64,000 bases of DNA from Bradyrhizobium sp. WD16 (GTDB lineage Bacteria; Pseudomonadota; Alphaproteobacteria; Rhizobiales; Xanthobacteraceae), in assembly GCF_024181725.1 (NCBI RefSeq), contig NZ_CP028908.1, positions 62,001-126,000 of the forward strand. Direction: 5' to 3'. A program made the translations under genes and the position numbers. The notes beneath the pieces are model-generated. The model did no database searches. It saw only the letters and a program-made list of their open reading frames with translations, and had not been told where the DNA came from. Below, piece by piece: positions 1 to 8,300 of the stretch; positions within the stretch are counted from its first letter, which is position 1; every line of letters starts with the position of its first letter.

Positions 1-1
1 A

Positions 2-133
2 GGCCTGGGGATGAGAATTATTCAATCCTTCACCAGCCAGATCGGCGGTGAGCTGCGGTTCGGCTTTGGCAACCGCGGCAAGGGCGCGCGATTTACCGTG
101 TGGTTTCCCGCGCCGCCGGCAGCAGGCGATTAA
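2..133 (+). CDS. Sensor histidine kinase, C-terminal end (partial)
   Basis: An open frame enters from the left edge and stops with TAA at 131-133, giving 43 residues. The text GLGMRIIQSFTSQIGGEL followed by GKGARFTVWFP looks like the end of a histidine-kinase ATPase domain: the G2-box GLGM helix, then the last two strands. The spacing and the FTVWFP ending recall the HWE/HisKA_2 type common in alphaproteobacteria. The phosphoacceptor and sensor parts lie outside the window, so the signal is unknown. The next gene is Hsp20 165 bp on, so this may be part of a stress-response cluster. Family assignment is fair; subfamily is a guess. Confidence 0.6.
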   Translation, partial: GLGMRIIQSFTSQIGGELRFGFGNRGKGARFTVWFPAPPAAGD

Positions 134-218
134 CTGCTTTCGGGGCGGGAGGCAGGTTCAATTCGTCTCACGGGCCCCTTCGTCGATGCCGGCTCCGCCG
201 CGAAATCGCCCGGCCATT

Positions 219-232
219 TTGCGCTAAATCAA
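219..232 (+). promoter_or_regulatory. FixK/FNR-like box upstream of hsp20
   Basis: TTGCGCTAAATCAA fits the relaxed FixK2/FNR pattern TTG(A/C)-N6-TCAA and lies 65 bp before the Hsp20 start. That leaves room for a class-II arrangement with a start site near 267. This suggests induction under low oxygen. It rests on one degenerate match read by eye. Confidence 0.4.
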
Positions 233-297
233 GGCCGTCAAGGCCGCGAGGAGCACGCTGCCTTTCGGATATTTCTTTTTATCCATGGAGAGACCAG

Positions 298-792
298 ATG
301 AGCCTTCCGAGATTGTGGACCACCAGCCAGGAACTTGCATCCAACCCATTCAGGGCGATGCGCCGTGAAATGGAAAACGCGCTTCGCGCTTTCGATCAGG
401 GGTTGCCTTCTCCCAGTATCGGGGCCGGTGCGCCGGCAATCAATGTGGCGGAAACCAGGGATGCCTTCGAAGTCACGGCCGAACTTCCCGGCGTCGACGA
501 AAAAGATATCAAGGTCAGCCTGGACGGAAACCAGCTGGTCATCTCCGGCGAGAAGAAGGCGGAGAGCACCAAGGATGAAAAGGATTGGCACGTCGAGGAG
601 CGCAGCTACGGCTCGTTCTATCGATCGATCTCGCTGCCGTTCGAGCCGGACGAGGGAGCCGTCGAAGCTCATTTCGACAAGGGCGTGCTGCATCTCGCCA
701 TCAAGAAGCCCGCCAAGGCCGTGAAGACCACCAAGACGATCGATGTCAAGACGGGCGCTCCACCGAGCGCGAACCCTGCTAGTGCGGCTTAG
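298..792 (+). CDS. Hsp20/alpha-crystallin family small heat-shock protein
   Basis: A 164-aa ATP-independent holdase chaperone that binds unfolding proteins in the cytoplasm. ATG 298 was chosen because GGAG (287-290) sits 7 bp upstream and the product begins MSLPRLW; a longer upstream reading would add about 66 residues unlike the family. The alpha-crystallin domain spans roughly residues 45-145, with the typical ELPGVDEKDIKVSL stretch, the VISGEKK strand and the conserved GVLHL near the C-terminus, then a Lys-rich IDVK tail. The last four codons and the TAG stop are not family sequence: they are the first bases of repeat module A (779-856), so the natural C-terminus was probably trimmed or replaced by the repeat. 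A FixK-like box lies upstream. Confidence 0.92.
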   Translation: MSLPRLWTTSQELASNPFRAMRREMENALRAFDQGLPSPSIGAGAPAINVAETRDAFEVTAELPGVDEKDIKVSLDGNQLVISGEKKAESTKDEKDWHVEERSYGSFYRSISLPFEPDEGAVEAHFDKGVLHLAIKKPAKAVKTTKTIDVKTGAPPSANPASAA

Positions 793-930
793 GTCTCGCA
801 ATTGCCTACAGGGGCTTGCCGCAAAGGACAAAGGCAATTGCGAGACGCCACACTAGTGTGGTTTGGGATCTGACGCGCGTATGACGAACTCGCTCCAATG
901 CTGAACCGAGCGTCAGATCCACCGCACTAG
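779..930 (+). repeat. CTAG mosaic array 1: modules A-B
   Basis: Module A (779-856) has arms GTCTCGCAATTGCCT and its complement around a 20-nt loop containing TTGCCGCAA. Module B (853-930) has arms GGATCTGACGC / GCGTCAGATCC around a loop with CTCCAATGCTG. The two share one CTAG at 853-856, and a final CTAG ends the array at 927-930. Module A supplies the stop of hsp20. The same modules recur across the window. Confidence 0.9.
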
Positions 931-960
931 CGATCGCGCCGTCGTCATCGGGAGCGGAAA

Positions 961-1302
961 ATGGCCTTCTTGAAAAGAGAACTGCATCGTCAGGTAAGCG
1001 GCCCCGAGATCACCCACGAGGATCGCTGTTCCCTTGTCTTCGATACCGACAGCAAAAGCCTGTATGTCTTGCGAGAGGTGGCGCATCTGGAGACGGGCCT
1101 TGGGGGCTCGGTCGAATATCAAACAGCGACGATGGATATTGCGGACTATCTAACCCAAGGCGGTCAAACCGCTGGTCACCGCGAACTATGGCGTTTGCTG
1201 CGAGCGCTCTTCAATGAGGACGGCGACAACTCCGACTCCGAATGCGGGATATTACTTCGCCGCACCTCTTCACAGCCATCGGCCGATGAGCCTCGCACCT
1301 GA
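961..1302 (+). CDS. Hypothetical protein, 113 aa
   Basis: ATG 961 follows GGAGCGGAAA (ribosome site 951-954, 6 bp spacing) and lies 30 bp after a repeat array. The product starts MAFLKRELHRQVSG and is rich in charged residues, with no signal peptide or membrane segment. The middle part (LVFDTDSKSLYVLREVAHLE) reads like a compact alpha/beta fold, and the last 25 residues look disordered. I do not recognise the family. Similar small proteins sit beside Hsp20 and stress genes in related bacteria, but nothing here assigns a role. Confidence 0.6.
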   Translation: MAFLKRELHRQVSGPEITHEDRCSLVFDTDSKSLYVLREVAHLETGLGGSVEYQTATMDIADYLTQGGQTAGHRELWRLLRALFNEDGDNSDSECGILLRRTSSQPSADEPRT

Positions 1303-1562
1303 GCCGACCGTCTTGACGCGAGACAAGCGGAACATGCTGCCGGCCCACGGCCTCGGCTTTCCCGCCCGCTGGGCCGGCTTCTTCGCGGACCTTTCCAACC
1401 GCGTTCGATCGGGGCTCGATGACCAGGCCGGCGACGCCGAGGGTCTGTTCCAATAACCTGACGGTGACTGGTTCGATTTATATCAACCCCGCACGAGCCG
1501 GCCGATACGAGAATTCAACCGCTACTCGTCTCCGTGAGGAGAGGCGTCGTGGGAACTTGGAA
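1303..1562. other. Short region without a clear gene
   Basis: A small open frame at 1286-1456 (plus, 56 codons, starting MSLAPEPTVLTRDKRNM) overlaps the end of the previous gene. Its middle, GFPARWAGFFADLSNRVRSG, looks protein-like, so it may be a tiny gene or a remnant. I see no convincing ribosome site and no family. Confidence 0.25.
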
Positions 1563-1740
1563 GCGTTTTCCCGCGAAGAAAACGCGTTAAAACAAAAACC
1601 TAGTGTCCTGTCTCGTAGGCAATTGCGAGACCTAAGCCACACTTTGATTTTGCTAGCGTCCCGACGTCTCCGAATGACCGTGCGAGGGTGAGGCAAATGG
1701 GGCGATCATTCGGCGACGGGACACTAGCGCCTCCGCTCCG
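1563..1740 (+). repeat. CTAG mosaic array 2 (degenerate): C-A-linker-D-G
   Basis: A shortened C module (1563-1600, GCGTTTTCCCGCGAAG then AAAACGCGTTAAAACAAAAA) has lost its centre. It is followed by half of an A module (1600-1639), a linker CACTTTGATTTTG (1640-1652), a complete D module (1653-1727, arms GTCTCCGAATGA / TCATTCGGCGAC) and the first bases of a G module (1727-1740). The A half begins like a D module (CTAGTGTCCTGTCTC), consistent with recombination between modules. Confidence 0.75.
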
Positions 1741-1821
1741 AATAGATCACAGCCGCCAATCGCATTTGTTTGCGCCCACGGAAAGCTTCGGACTATAGTA
1801 CCGCATCGTTCAACCATCCTG

Positions 1822-2019
1822 ATGGAGATCGTCGTGCTTTCATTGATCATCGGCATTTTGATTATTGTCGTCATCGGCGCGATCTTGTTCTGGGTCATCG
1901 ACAAATTCTCTCCGGATCAACGCCTGGGATATCTCTTGAAGTTGCTGGTTGTGCTGGTGTGTTTGGGAGCGATCGTGGCTCGGGTGCTTCCGCTGCTCGG
2001 ATACCCGTCGGTGCTTTAG
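1822..2019 (+). CDS. Small two-helix membrane protein (65 aa)
   Basis: The 65-residue product MEIVVLSLIIGILIIVVIGA... has two hydrophobic segments (residues 2-24 and 38-58) separated by a polar turn DKFSPDQRLG, so it should be an inner-membrane hairpin. It resembles the short Thivi_2564-type membrane proteins found next to stress and envelope genes, but that is from memory. The upstream sequence lacks a strong Shine-Dalgarno site, so an alternative start is possible. It is followed 55 bp later by another small membrane protein, probably in the same transcript. Confidence 0.55.
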   Translation: MEIVVLSLIIGILIIVVIGAILFWVIDKFSPDQRLGYLLKLLVVLVCLGAIVARVLPLLGYPSVL

Positions 2020-2074
2020 AACAGGCGCGGCGCGTCAAATTGCTGCAATCGCGATAACTTCCGGGAGATTTGCA

Positions 2075-2230
2075 ATGGTTGTCGCCGCCAATCACATTGC
2101 GCCGATCGTCGCCCTCCTCGCCGGCGTCTTGATCCTGATCGTGCCGAGGCTGTTGAACTTCATCGTCGCCATCTACCTCATCGTGGTCGGCTTGATCGGA
2201 CTCAACGGCATCTACCATTTCGTCAGCTAG
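2075..2230 (+). CDS. DUF3096 family small membrane protein (51 aa)
   Basis: A 51-residue protein, MVVAANHIAPIVALLAGVLI..., with two closely spaced hydrophobic helices split by VPRLLN. It matches the DUF3096 pattern (PIVALLAGVLILIVPRLL, then YLIVVGLIGLNG). GGGAG (2062-2066) supports the ATG at 2075, 8 bp downstream. The function of the family is unknown. The stop TAG (2228-2230) is the opening CTAG of repeat module B, one of several genes here that end exactly at a module. Confidence 0.75.
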   Translation: MVVAANHIAPIVALLAGVLILIVPRLLNFIVAIYLIVVGLIGLNGIYHFVS

Positions 2231-2302
2231 CGCGGTGGATCTGACGCTCGTATCAGCATTGCAGCGAGTTCCTCGTACGAGCGTCAGATCCAAAACCGCA
2301 AC
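2227..2302 (+). repeat. Single B module
   Basis: Arms GGATCTGACGCTCGTA / TACGAGCGTCAGATCC enclose a loop with CAGCATTGCAGCGAG. The left end CTAG is intact and provides the DUF3096 stop; the right end (AAAACCGCAAC) has lost its CTAG. Confidence 0.85.
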
Positions 2303-2387
2303 TGCTGCAGCCGGACGATCGACAATCGATTTGAGGCGCGGTGGTCGCGATCGGCGCGGGCATGGTCGGCCGTCTTGGGGAATGCAT

Positions 2388-3266
2388 TCAGAAAATTTTC
2401 AGAATGCGAATTTGAGTCACAATGGCATTCTTGAAGCCGCCCGTTGCGCTTACATCCGTTCCGATCATGCCCTGGACCTGCAGCGTCTGGGTAACGAACG
2501 TATTGGCGAAGAGCCTCAACTGGTCTTCGCGGGTCTTCGTCAGTCCCGCGATGCCATTGAAATAAATCTGGCCGCCGAACGTTCCTGAATAGCCAAAGGA
2601 CACCGACGTTGCCTTGGAGACGGCGTATCGAAGATAGGCCTGCGTTTGCAGCGTGGGATCCTGCTTGACGCTGATCCCGTCGTTCGTGTGATCGCCGTAG
2701 AAGGACCCGTCAAGCGCGACATCCAGGAAAAAGCCGTTGCCGAGGCCCTGATTGATGCCGAGCTGCGGCGTGAACGTGAACGCCCCTGATCCGACCGACG
2801 CCTTGGTCGGGCTGTAGTTTCCGATCGGCAGGCCGAGATAGCCGGTGATCCCGATCGTCGTGCCGGTGGGATCGGCCGAGTGAATCGGAAAAAGGGTGGC
2901 GCCGAGAACAAGGTCGCCCAGTCCGTCGGCCTTCGCTAGGTCCGCGCCGCCGATCCGCGCCTGCGAGATCGCGCCGAACGGAACGAACGCCTGCAGGCCC
3001 CAGCCGACGCCTGCGGTCTCGCCGTAGTGGACCAATCGAGCGATGCCGATTGCGGCCTCACTCTTCGAATCGGGAAATGAATTTCCAGCCTTGTCGCGAA
3101 ACGAACTGGCGGACTGGTAGGTCAGATAAGCCAGGCCGATATTGGTACCCGCCGGCAGGTAGGTGTAGTCGCCTGGCGAAATGTCGATCGCCCTGGCCTC
3201 GCCCGCCATGGTCGCGCAGGCGAAGAGCGCGGCGAATGCGGCGGTGAGGCGAATGGATTGCTTCAT
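2388..3266 (-). CDS. Outer-membrane channel-like protein, phenol MetA-pathway (PF13557-type)
   Basis: A 292-aa exported protein. Residues 1-26 are a signal peptide ending AGEARA. The rest is a run of amphipathic beta strands with many Gly and aromatic residues (SFYGDHTNDG, VSFGYSGTFGGQIYF) and a terminal Phe (RILKIF), as expected for an outer-membrane barrel. The layout matches the transporter family annotated as putative MetA-pathway of phenol degradation, proteins thought to help hydrophobic substrates across the outer membrane. GGAGGGGAGAAC before the ATG is a strong ribosome site. It lies downstream of a broken GMC/aldehyde dehydrogenase region, so it may be left from an aromatic or alcohol oxidation cluster. 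Confidence 0.8.
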   Translation of the reverse strand: MKQSIRLTAAFAALFACATMAGEARAIDISPGDYTYLPAGTNIGLAYLTYQSASSFRDKAGNSFPDSKSEAAIGIARLVHYGETAGVGWGLQAFVPFGAISQARIGGADLAKADGLGDLVLGATLFPIHSADPTGTTIGITGYLGLPIGNYSPTKASVGSGAFTFTPQLGINQGLGNGFFLDVALDGSFYGDHTNDGISVKQDPTLQTQAYLRYAVSKATSVSFGYSGTFGGQIYFNGIAGLTKTREDQLRLFANTFVTQTLQVQGMIGTDVSATGGFKNAIVTQIRILKIF

Positions 3267-3486
3267 GTTCTCCCCTCCCAGACGAATGATATTCTGATGT
3301 TTTCTCAGGCCTCCGACGCATCGCCCATCATGCCAAGGGTATCACGCGACAAACAGCCCCCCATCGCAAAATAGACGATGCCGTCGACGATCGTGCACTT
3401 CGAAGCGACCGACAGCTGCTTGGGAACTTCCCTCAAATCCGTTATGAGCGACATTCCGATGTTCCTTCCGTTGCCGTCGCGGCCGT
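3267..3486 (-). other. Short reading frame between channel gene and GMC remnant
   Basis: On the minus strand a frame of about 60 codons (stop at 3305-3307) reads ...NIGMSLITDLREVPKQLS and KCTIVDGIVYFAMGG. It looks like real protein sequence and may be a further gene tail in the same broken region, but I do not recognise it and see no start codon with a ribosome site. Confidence 0.3.
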
Positions 3487-4140
3487 TCAGCCGCGCCGTG
3501 CATCTTCGCGGATCATAGCCGCAGCCTTTTCACCGATCATGATCACCGGAGCATTGGTATTGCCCCCGGCCGTCGTCGGCACGATGGACGCGTCCGCAAC
3601 GCGCAGGCCGGCGATTCCTTTGACCCGCAAACGAGCATCGACGATGGACATCGGATCGTCCGGTGGCCCATTTTGCATGTCCCGACGGGGTGATATTGAG
3701 TATCGGCGCGATTGCGGATATCGGCGGTCATGCCTTTGCCAGGGAACGCTCACCACGGTTGATGAAAGCGATGGCATCGTCAAGCGTGTCGCAGGCAACC
3801 ACCGGTAGAATCGACCCGAACAATTCCTCCCGCATGACCCGCATATCGGCCGTGCATCCGGTCACGATATGCATCGGCATGCGCCGGTGACGAGATGCCT
3901 CGTATGTGGCGCAGGGAATCACCCTGCCTCCCTTGCTCTTGGCATCCGCCAGCAACTCGTGAATGCGCGCCAAATGGCGGTCATTGACGACAGAGGTGTA
4001 ATCGGGGTTGCCCGCCACATCGTTGCCAAACAGGCGAGCGAAGCTGGCCCGACTTTCTCCGACGAAAGCATCCACCAATTCGCGCGGCACCAGAGCGTCG
4101 TCGGCTGCAAGCCGAGATCTTACCGTTGGAAAAACGTCCT
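3487..4140 (-). pseudogene. Chimeric remnant: coniferyl-type aldehyde dehydrogenase joined to GMC oxidoreductase tail
   Basis: Reading the minus strand from 4140, about 120 codons match the middle of a coniferyl-aldehyde dehydrogenase ([38 protein letters not shown]). At about 3735 the match stops and a GMC oxidoreductase C-terminus begins ([20 protein letters not shown]). A frameshift near 3665 then moves to [20 protein letters not shown] and the conserved [15 protein letters not shown] ending. So two genes were fused by deletion, one frame was broken, and the 5' side is cut off at 4141 by a D repeat module. No active enzyme is expected. Confidence 0.8.
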
Positions 4141-4306
4141 CTAGTGTCCCGTCTCCGAATTACCGCTTCGTTTGCCTCACCCTCGCACGGTCATTCGGAG
4201 ACATCGGGACACTAGCAAAATCAAAAAGCTAGTGTGGCTTCTGTCTCGCAATTGCCTACAAGGGCTTGCCGCAAAGGGCATAGGCAATTGCGAGACGCCA
4301 CACTAG
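4141..4306 (+). repeat. CTAG mosaic array 3: D-linker-A
   Basis: D (4141-4215, reverse orientation, arms GTCTCCGAATTACCG-like / TCATTCGGAGAC), linker CAAAATCAAAAAG (4216-4228), then A (4229-4306). The linker is attached to the arm of D that carries the extra CAT bulge, as in every other D with a linker. Confidence 0.9.
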
Positions 4307-4479
4307 GTGAAAACGTGCCATACTGCATCGTCTGACGTCTTGGGACGATCGAGCGTGTCTTTGGAGCAGCCCGCCGCCTTCTCGCCAATTCCCCCGCTTT
4401 CCGGTCGATACAGAACGGATATCGCCCGCCTGGAAATCCCCATGCTGGGGTTGGCCGGACTATTCGATGAAATGGCCGC

Positions 4480-4660
4480 CCAGGGTTGGCAGGCCTGTGA
4501 CCTCAGATTGTGGCGCGACCCCAGAGAGGTGGCGCACGCCGACGTCCCTAATGGGACGTTTCCTCCCAAGAGTTTCTACCCAACAGTTTCCTTCCAAGAC
4601 TGGTCGCGGTCGTCACGACCGTGCCCGCGACTTCGCCAGAAGTCGCGGGCGTTTTTTTTC
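4480..4660 (+). ncRNA. Candidate small RNA with anti-Shine-Dalgarno motifs
   Basis: No convincing protein is encoded between 4307 and 4748, yet a perfect intrinsic terminator on the plus strand ends at 4659. Upstream of it come a hairpin (4542-4559, ACGTCCC/GGGACGT with loop TAAT), an exposed TTTCCTCCC (4559-4567), a second pyrimidine patch TTTCCTTCC (4587-4595), and a short stem around CGGTCGTCACGACCG. Single-stranded CCUCC motifs between hairpins recall the suhB/cuckoo (alpha-r14) sRNAs of rhizobia. The 5' end is not defined, and the comparison is from memory. Confidence 0.4.
4623..4659 (+). terminator. Rho-independent terminator
   Basis: A 12-bp stem GCCCGCGACTTC / GAAGTCGCGGGC with loop GCCA is followed by G and eight Ts. 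It is oriented for a plus-strand transcript, so it cannot serve the minus-strand HU gene that follows. Confidence 0.88.
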
Positions 4661-4748
4661 TGCATCGTGCCCGGGGGGTGTCTGCCAACGGTGGGATAGA
4701 ATAACCCACGGTCAGACAAACGAACACGCCTCGACCGGCCCGCCCGCT

Positions 4749-5045
4749 TCAGACAGCGTCTTTGACAACCTTCAGGGGCGACGCCTTGACCGACTTGCTG
4801 GCTGGCTTGGCCGCGAACTCCATCGGCGCTTTCGTGAAAGGATTTATCCCGCTGCGGGCTTCGGTCGCCGGCTTGTTCACGACCGACATCTTGACGAAGC
4901 CGGGAATGACGAACTCGCCGGATTCGTTCAGCTCCTTGTAGCCGACGGTCGCCATCTGCTCGATAACGAGCTTGACGTCTGCCTTGGAAAGCTGCGTCCC
5001 CTCTGCAATTGCGTCAATCAACTGATTCTTGGTCATCTTGGCCAT
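4749..5045 (-). CDS. HU/IHF-family DNA-binding protein
   Basis: A 98-aa histone-like protein that bends and compacts DNA. The N-terminal helices MTKNQLIDAIAEGTQLSKADV and the beta arm (NPFTKAP, residues 67-73) follow the HU pattern, but the usual RNP motif in the arm is ARSGINPFTK. The C-terminus is an extra Lys/Ala-rich tail (KPASKSVKASPLKVVK), as in several rhizobial and Bdellovibrio-type HU variants. The start MAKMTKN is the first in-frame ATG. It stands alone between an sRNA candidate and the ndvB gene. It differs from the housekeeping hupB in the tail, so it is probably a paralogue. Confidence 0.85.
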   Translation of the reverse strand: MAKMTKNQLIDAIAEGTQLSKADVKLVIEQMATVGYKELNESGEFVIPGFVKMSVVNKPATEARSGINPFTKAPMEFAAKPASKSVKASPLKVVKDAV

Positions 5046-5260
5046 GGTCGATACCCTTGTGGACTCTCAGAATAATTTGAAGCGCATGAACGACGCGAAG
5101 CGCCTCGCCCGGTTTGAAGCGCGGCAGCGCCACGCAGCTCGCTCCTCGTTCATGCCTGTGGTCATGAAGTCAGGGCGCTTAAAACCTATCGAGGCCCAAA
5201 ACGCAAGCTTGCTCGGCGTTCGCTGACCTGCCACCCAACTTTCGTCCGGCGACGATGACA

Positions 5261-5321
5261 GCGTTTTCCCGCGAGGTGGATACCGGTTCGCGCGAAGAAA
5301 CCGCGTCAAAACAAAAACCTA
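5261..5321 (+). repeat. Single C module
   Basis: GCGTTTTCCCGCGAGGTGGA followed by TACCGGTTCGCGCGAAG and AAAACAAAAACCTA. This family resembles the rhizobial intergenic mosaic repeats often seen ending in AAAACCTAG. Its last bases CTA give the TAG stop of ndvB on the minus strand. Confidence 0.85.
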
Positions 5322-8300
5322 CCCCAGCCGGACTCGCAGCCGATGGATGGCGCCGTCATCCTCGAGGGGGACGGCGAGCGGCCGCGCGGCGATCCTCGCG
5401 CCATCGAGCTCCGCCGCCGCGACGCCTCGCTGCACGCTTTGCGGGTTCTCGACCAGGATCTCGTACCGTGACGAACCGTGGCGGAGCCTGATCTCGAAAC
5501 GCGGCCAGGACTTGGGAATGCAGGGATCGAGACGCAGAACACTGCCCTCGATGCGAAGTCCGAGGATGCACTCGATGCCGGCGCGCTGCATCCAGCCGGC
5601 CGAGCCCGTGTACCAGGTCCAGCCGCCGCGCCCGACATGACCGGGTGCGGCGTAGACGTCGGCGGCGACGACATAGGGCTCCACCTTGTAGCGGTGCATG
5701 TCGATGCGCGTGCGGGCGTGGTTGATCGGATTGAGTATCCAGAACAGCGCCGCCGCCTTGTCGCCATCGCCGAGGCCTGCAAAGGCCATCACGGACCACA
5801 GAGCGGCATGGGTATACTGGCCGCCATTCTCGCGCACGCCCGGCGGATAGCCCTTGATGTAACCAGGGTCGAGCGCCGAGCGGTCGAACGGCGGCGTGAA
5901 CAGCAACGCCAGGCCGTGGTGGTGCAGAATCAGCTCGCGGTCGAGCGCCCTCATGCCTTGGGCCGCGCGGTCGGGCTGCGCCGCGCCGGAGATCACGGCC
6001 CAGGATTGGGAAATCGAATCGATGCGGCACTCATCGTTCGTTGCCGAGCCCAGCGGAGTGCCGTCGTCGAACCAGCCGCGCCGATACCAGTCGCCGTCCC
6101 AGGCTTCGCTTTCCAGGCCAGTCGTCAGCGCCTGCATGTGCTTGCGCCAGTTCGCCGCCCGCGCTGCGTCGCCGCGCCCATCGGCGATGGTTGCGAAGAC
6201 GTCGAGAGTGGCGTGCAACAGCCAGCCGAGCCAGACGCTCTCGCCCCGGCCACCTTCGCCGACACGGTTCATGCCGTCGTTCCAATCGCCGCCGCCGATC
6301 AGCGGCAGGCCATGGCTGCCGACCGCCAGGCTCGCGTCCAGCGCCCGGGCACAATGCTCGTAGAGGCTGCCGCTCTCGTTCGAGACGGTCGGCTGGAAGA
6401 AGCTGTCGCTCTCGCCCGGCTCCAGCGTCTGGCCCGTCAGGAACGGGACGACTTCATCGAGCACGAGGGGGTCGGCGGCAACTCTCACATAGTGTGCGAC
6501 GGCGTAGGCGAGCCACACGCGGTCATCCGATATGCGCGTGCGCACGCCCTGGCCCGAGTGCGGGAGCCACCAGTGCTGGACGTCGCCCTCGACGAACTGG
6601 CGGCTCGCGGTCCTGAGGAGATGTTCGCGGGTGATCGACGGGCGGATCGTGGCGAGCGCCATGCAGTCCTGCAGCTGGTCCCGGAAGCCATAGGCGCCGC
6701 TGGCTTGATAGAAACCCGATCGCGCCCAGACACGGCAGGCGAGCGTCTGGTAGGCGAGCCAGCCGTTGAGCATGATGTCCATCGACCGGTCCGGTGTCTT
6801 GACCTGGACTGCGCCGGCGATCTCATCCCAAAATCCGCGGACCTCGGTGAGCACGGCGTCGAGGTCCGACCGACGGTAGCGCGCGATCAGCGACCGCGCC
6901 TCCGCCTCGTCCTGGGCATCGCCGAGGAAGAAGACGATTTCGGCAACACCGTTCGGCGCGATCTCGACCGTGGTCTGGAGAGCGGCGCAGGGATCCACCC
7001 CGGAGCCGACCCGCCCCGATAGCGAAGTCCCGTTGATCAGCGCCGCCGGCCAGGCGAGCGCGCCGTTGCGGCCGATGAACTCCCGGCGATCGCCCGTCCA
7101 GCTCGTCTGGCGCCCGGCCAGGTCCGCGAAGGCACAGCGCCTCGCGAAGGCCGGGTTCCACAGGTTGTTTGCAAGCATCGCCCCGCTGTCCGGATCGATG
7201 CGGGTGGTGATCGATGGCGCCGCCGCGCCGCGGGACGCGCCGAGAACCCATTCCACATATGCCGTCACCGACAGCCGTCTGGTGCGGCTCGAAAGATTGC
7301 GCATTCTCAAGCGCGAGATCTTCACCGGATCGGCGAGCGGCACATATTCCAGGAGCTCGGCGTCGATGCCCTGCGAGGTGTGCTCGAAACGGCTGTAACC
7401 CCAGCCATGGCGCGCCGAATAGGTCGCCGCTTCGTCCCGGATCGGCAACGCCGTGGGGCTCCACAGACGTCCGGTCTCCTCGTCCCGGAGATAGAAGGCC
7501 TGGCCCGGCTGATCTGTGACCGGGTCGTTGGACCAAGGCGTCAGCTGATGCTCGCGGCTGTTCACGGACCAGGCGTAACCGCCGCCTTCCGCGGACACCA
7601 GGAAACCGAAGTCGGGATTGGCGATCACGTTGATCCACGGCACCGGCGTCGATTGGCCCGGGCCGAGGACCGTGACGTATTCGCGGCCGCCCTCGGCGAA
7701 GCCGCCGAGGCTGTTGAAGTACTCCACGCCAGGGGGCCGTCGCGAGATCTGGAGCTCGGAAGCGGGCAGAGCACGCGGTGCCGTGACCCGGGGCAACGGC
7801 CTCGCCTCGGGCGCGCGTTGAAGCTGATCGGCGAGCCGTCCGCGCGCTCCGACCAGGATAATCCGCGCGACCGACGCAAGAAGGCCGACGGCCGACGGCG
7901 AGGTCAGGTCCGAGCGCAGCATGAAGGTGTGCCCGGGTGGCCCGTCTTCTCCAATCCGGGCCCGGGACTGGCTGGCCCTCACCATGGTTTCCAGCGCGCT
8001 CTGGAGATCCTGAACGTAGGAGGAAGCGAGCTCGTTGATGATCACGAGGTCCACCGCGAGCCGTTTCATCCGCCAATATTCCACCGCCTGGAGCGCCTCG
8101 CGCGCCACGTCGAGTTGGTCGAGGTCGGAGATGCGGACGAGGATGATCGGCAGATCGCCGGATATGCCCATGCCCCACAGACCCGGCTGCCCACCACTCC
8201 CGCTTTCGATGGCTTCCGACGGCGCGCGGAGCCCGGGCGCCGCATAGATCAGGTGCCCCGCCAGACGCTGGTAATGCCCGGCCTCGCCGCGCGTCACGCC

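Noticed and set aside
779-930. REP/RAYT system
   Set aside because: REP sequences are shorter and come with a Y1 transposase gene; no such gene is in the window and the CTAG ends and shared junctions differ.
1478-1696. Minus- and plus-strand frames over array 2
   Set aside because: They consist mostly of translated repeat sequence, without start signals.
4307-4699. A 130-codon protein gene between array 3 and HU
   Set aside because: It runs through the strong terminator hairpin and T run, has no ribosome site and no recognisable family; an RNA gene fits better.
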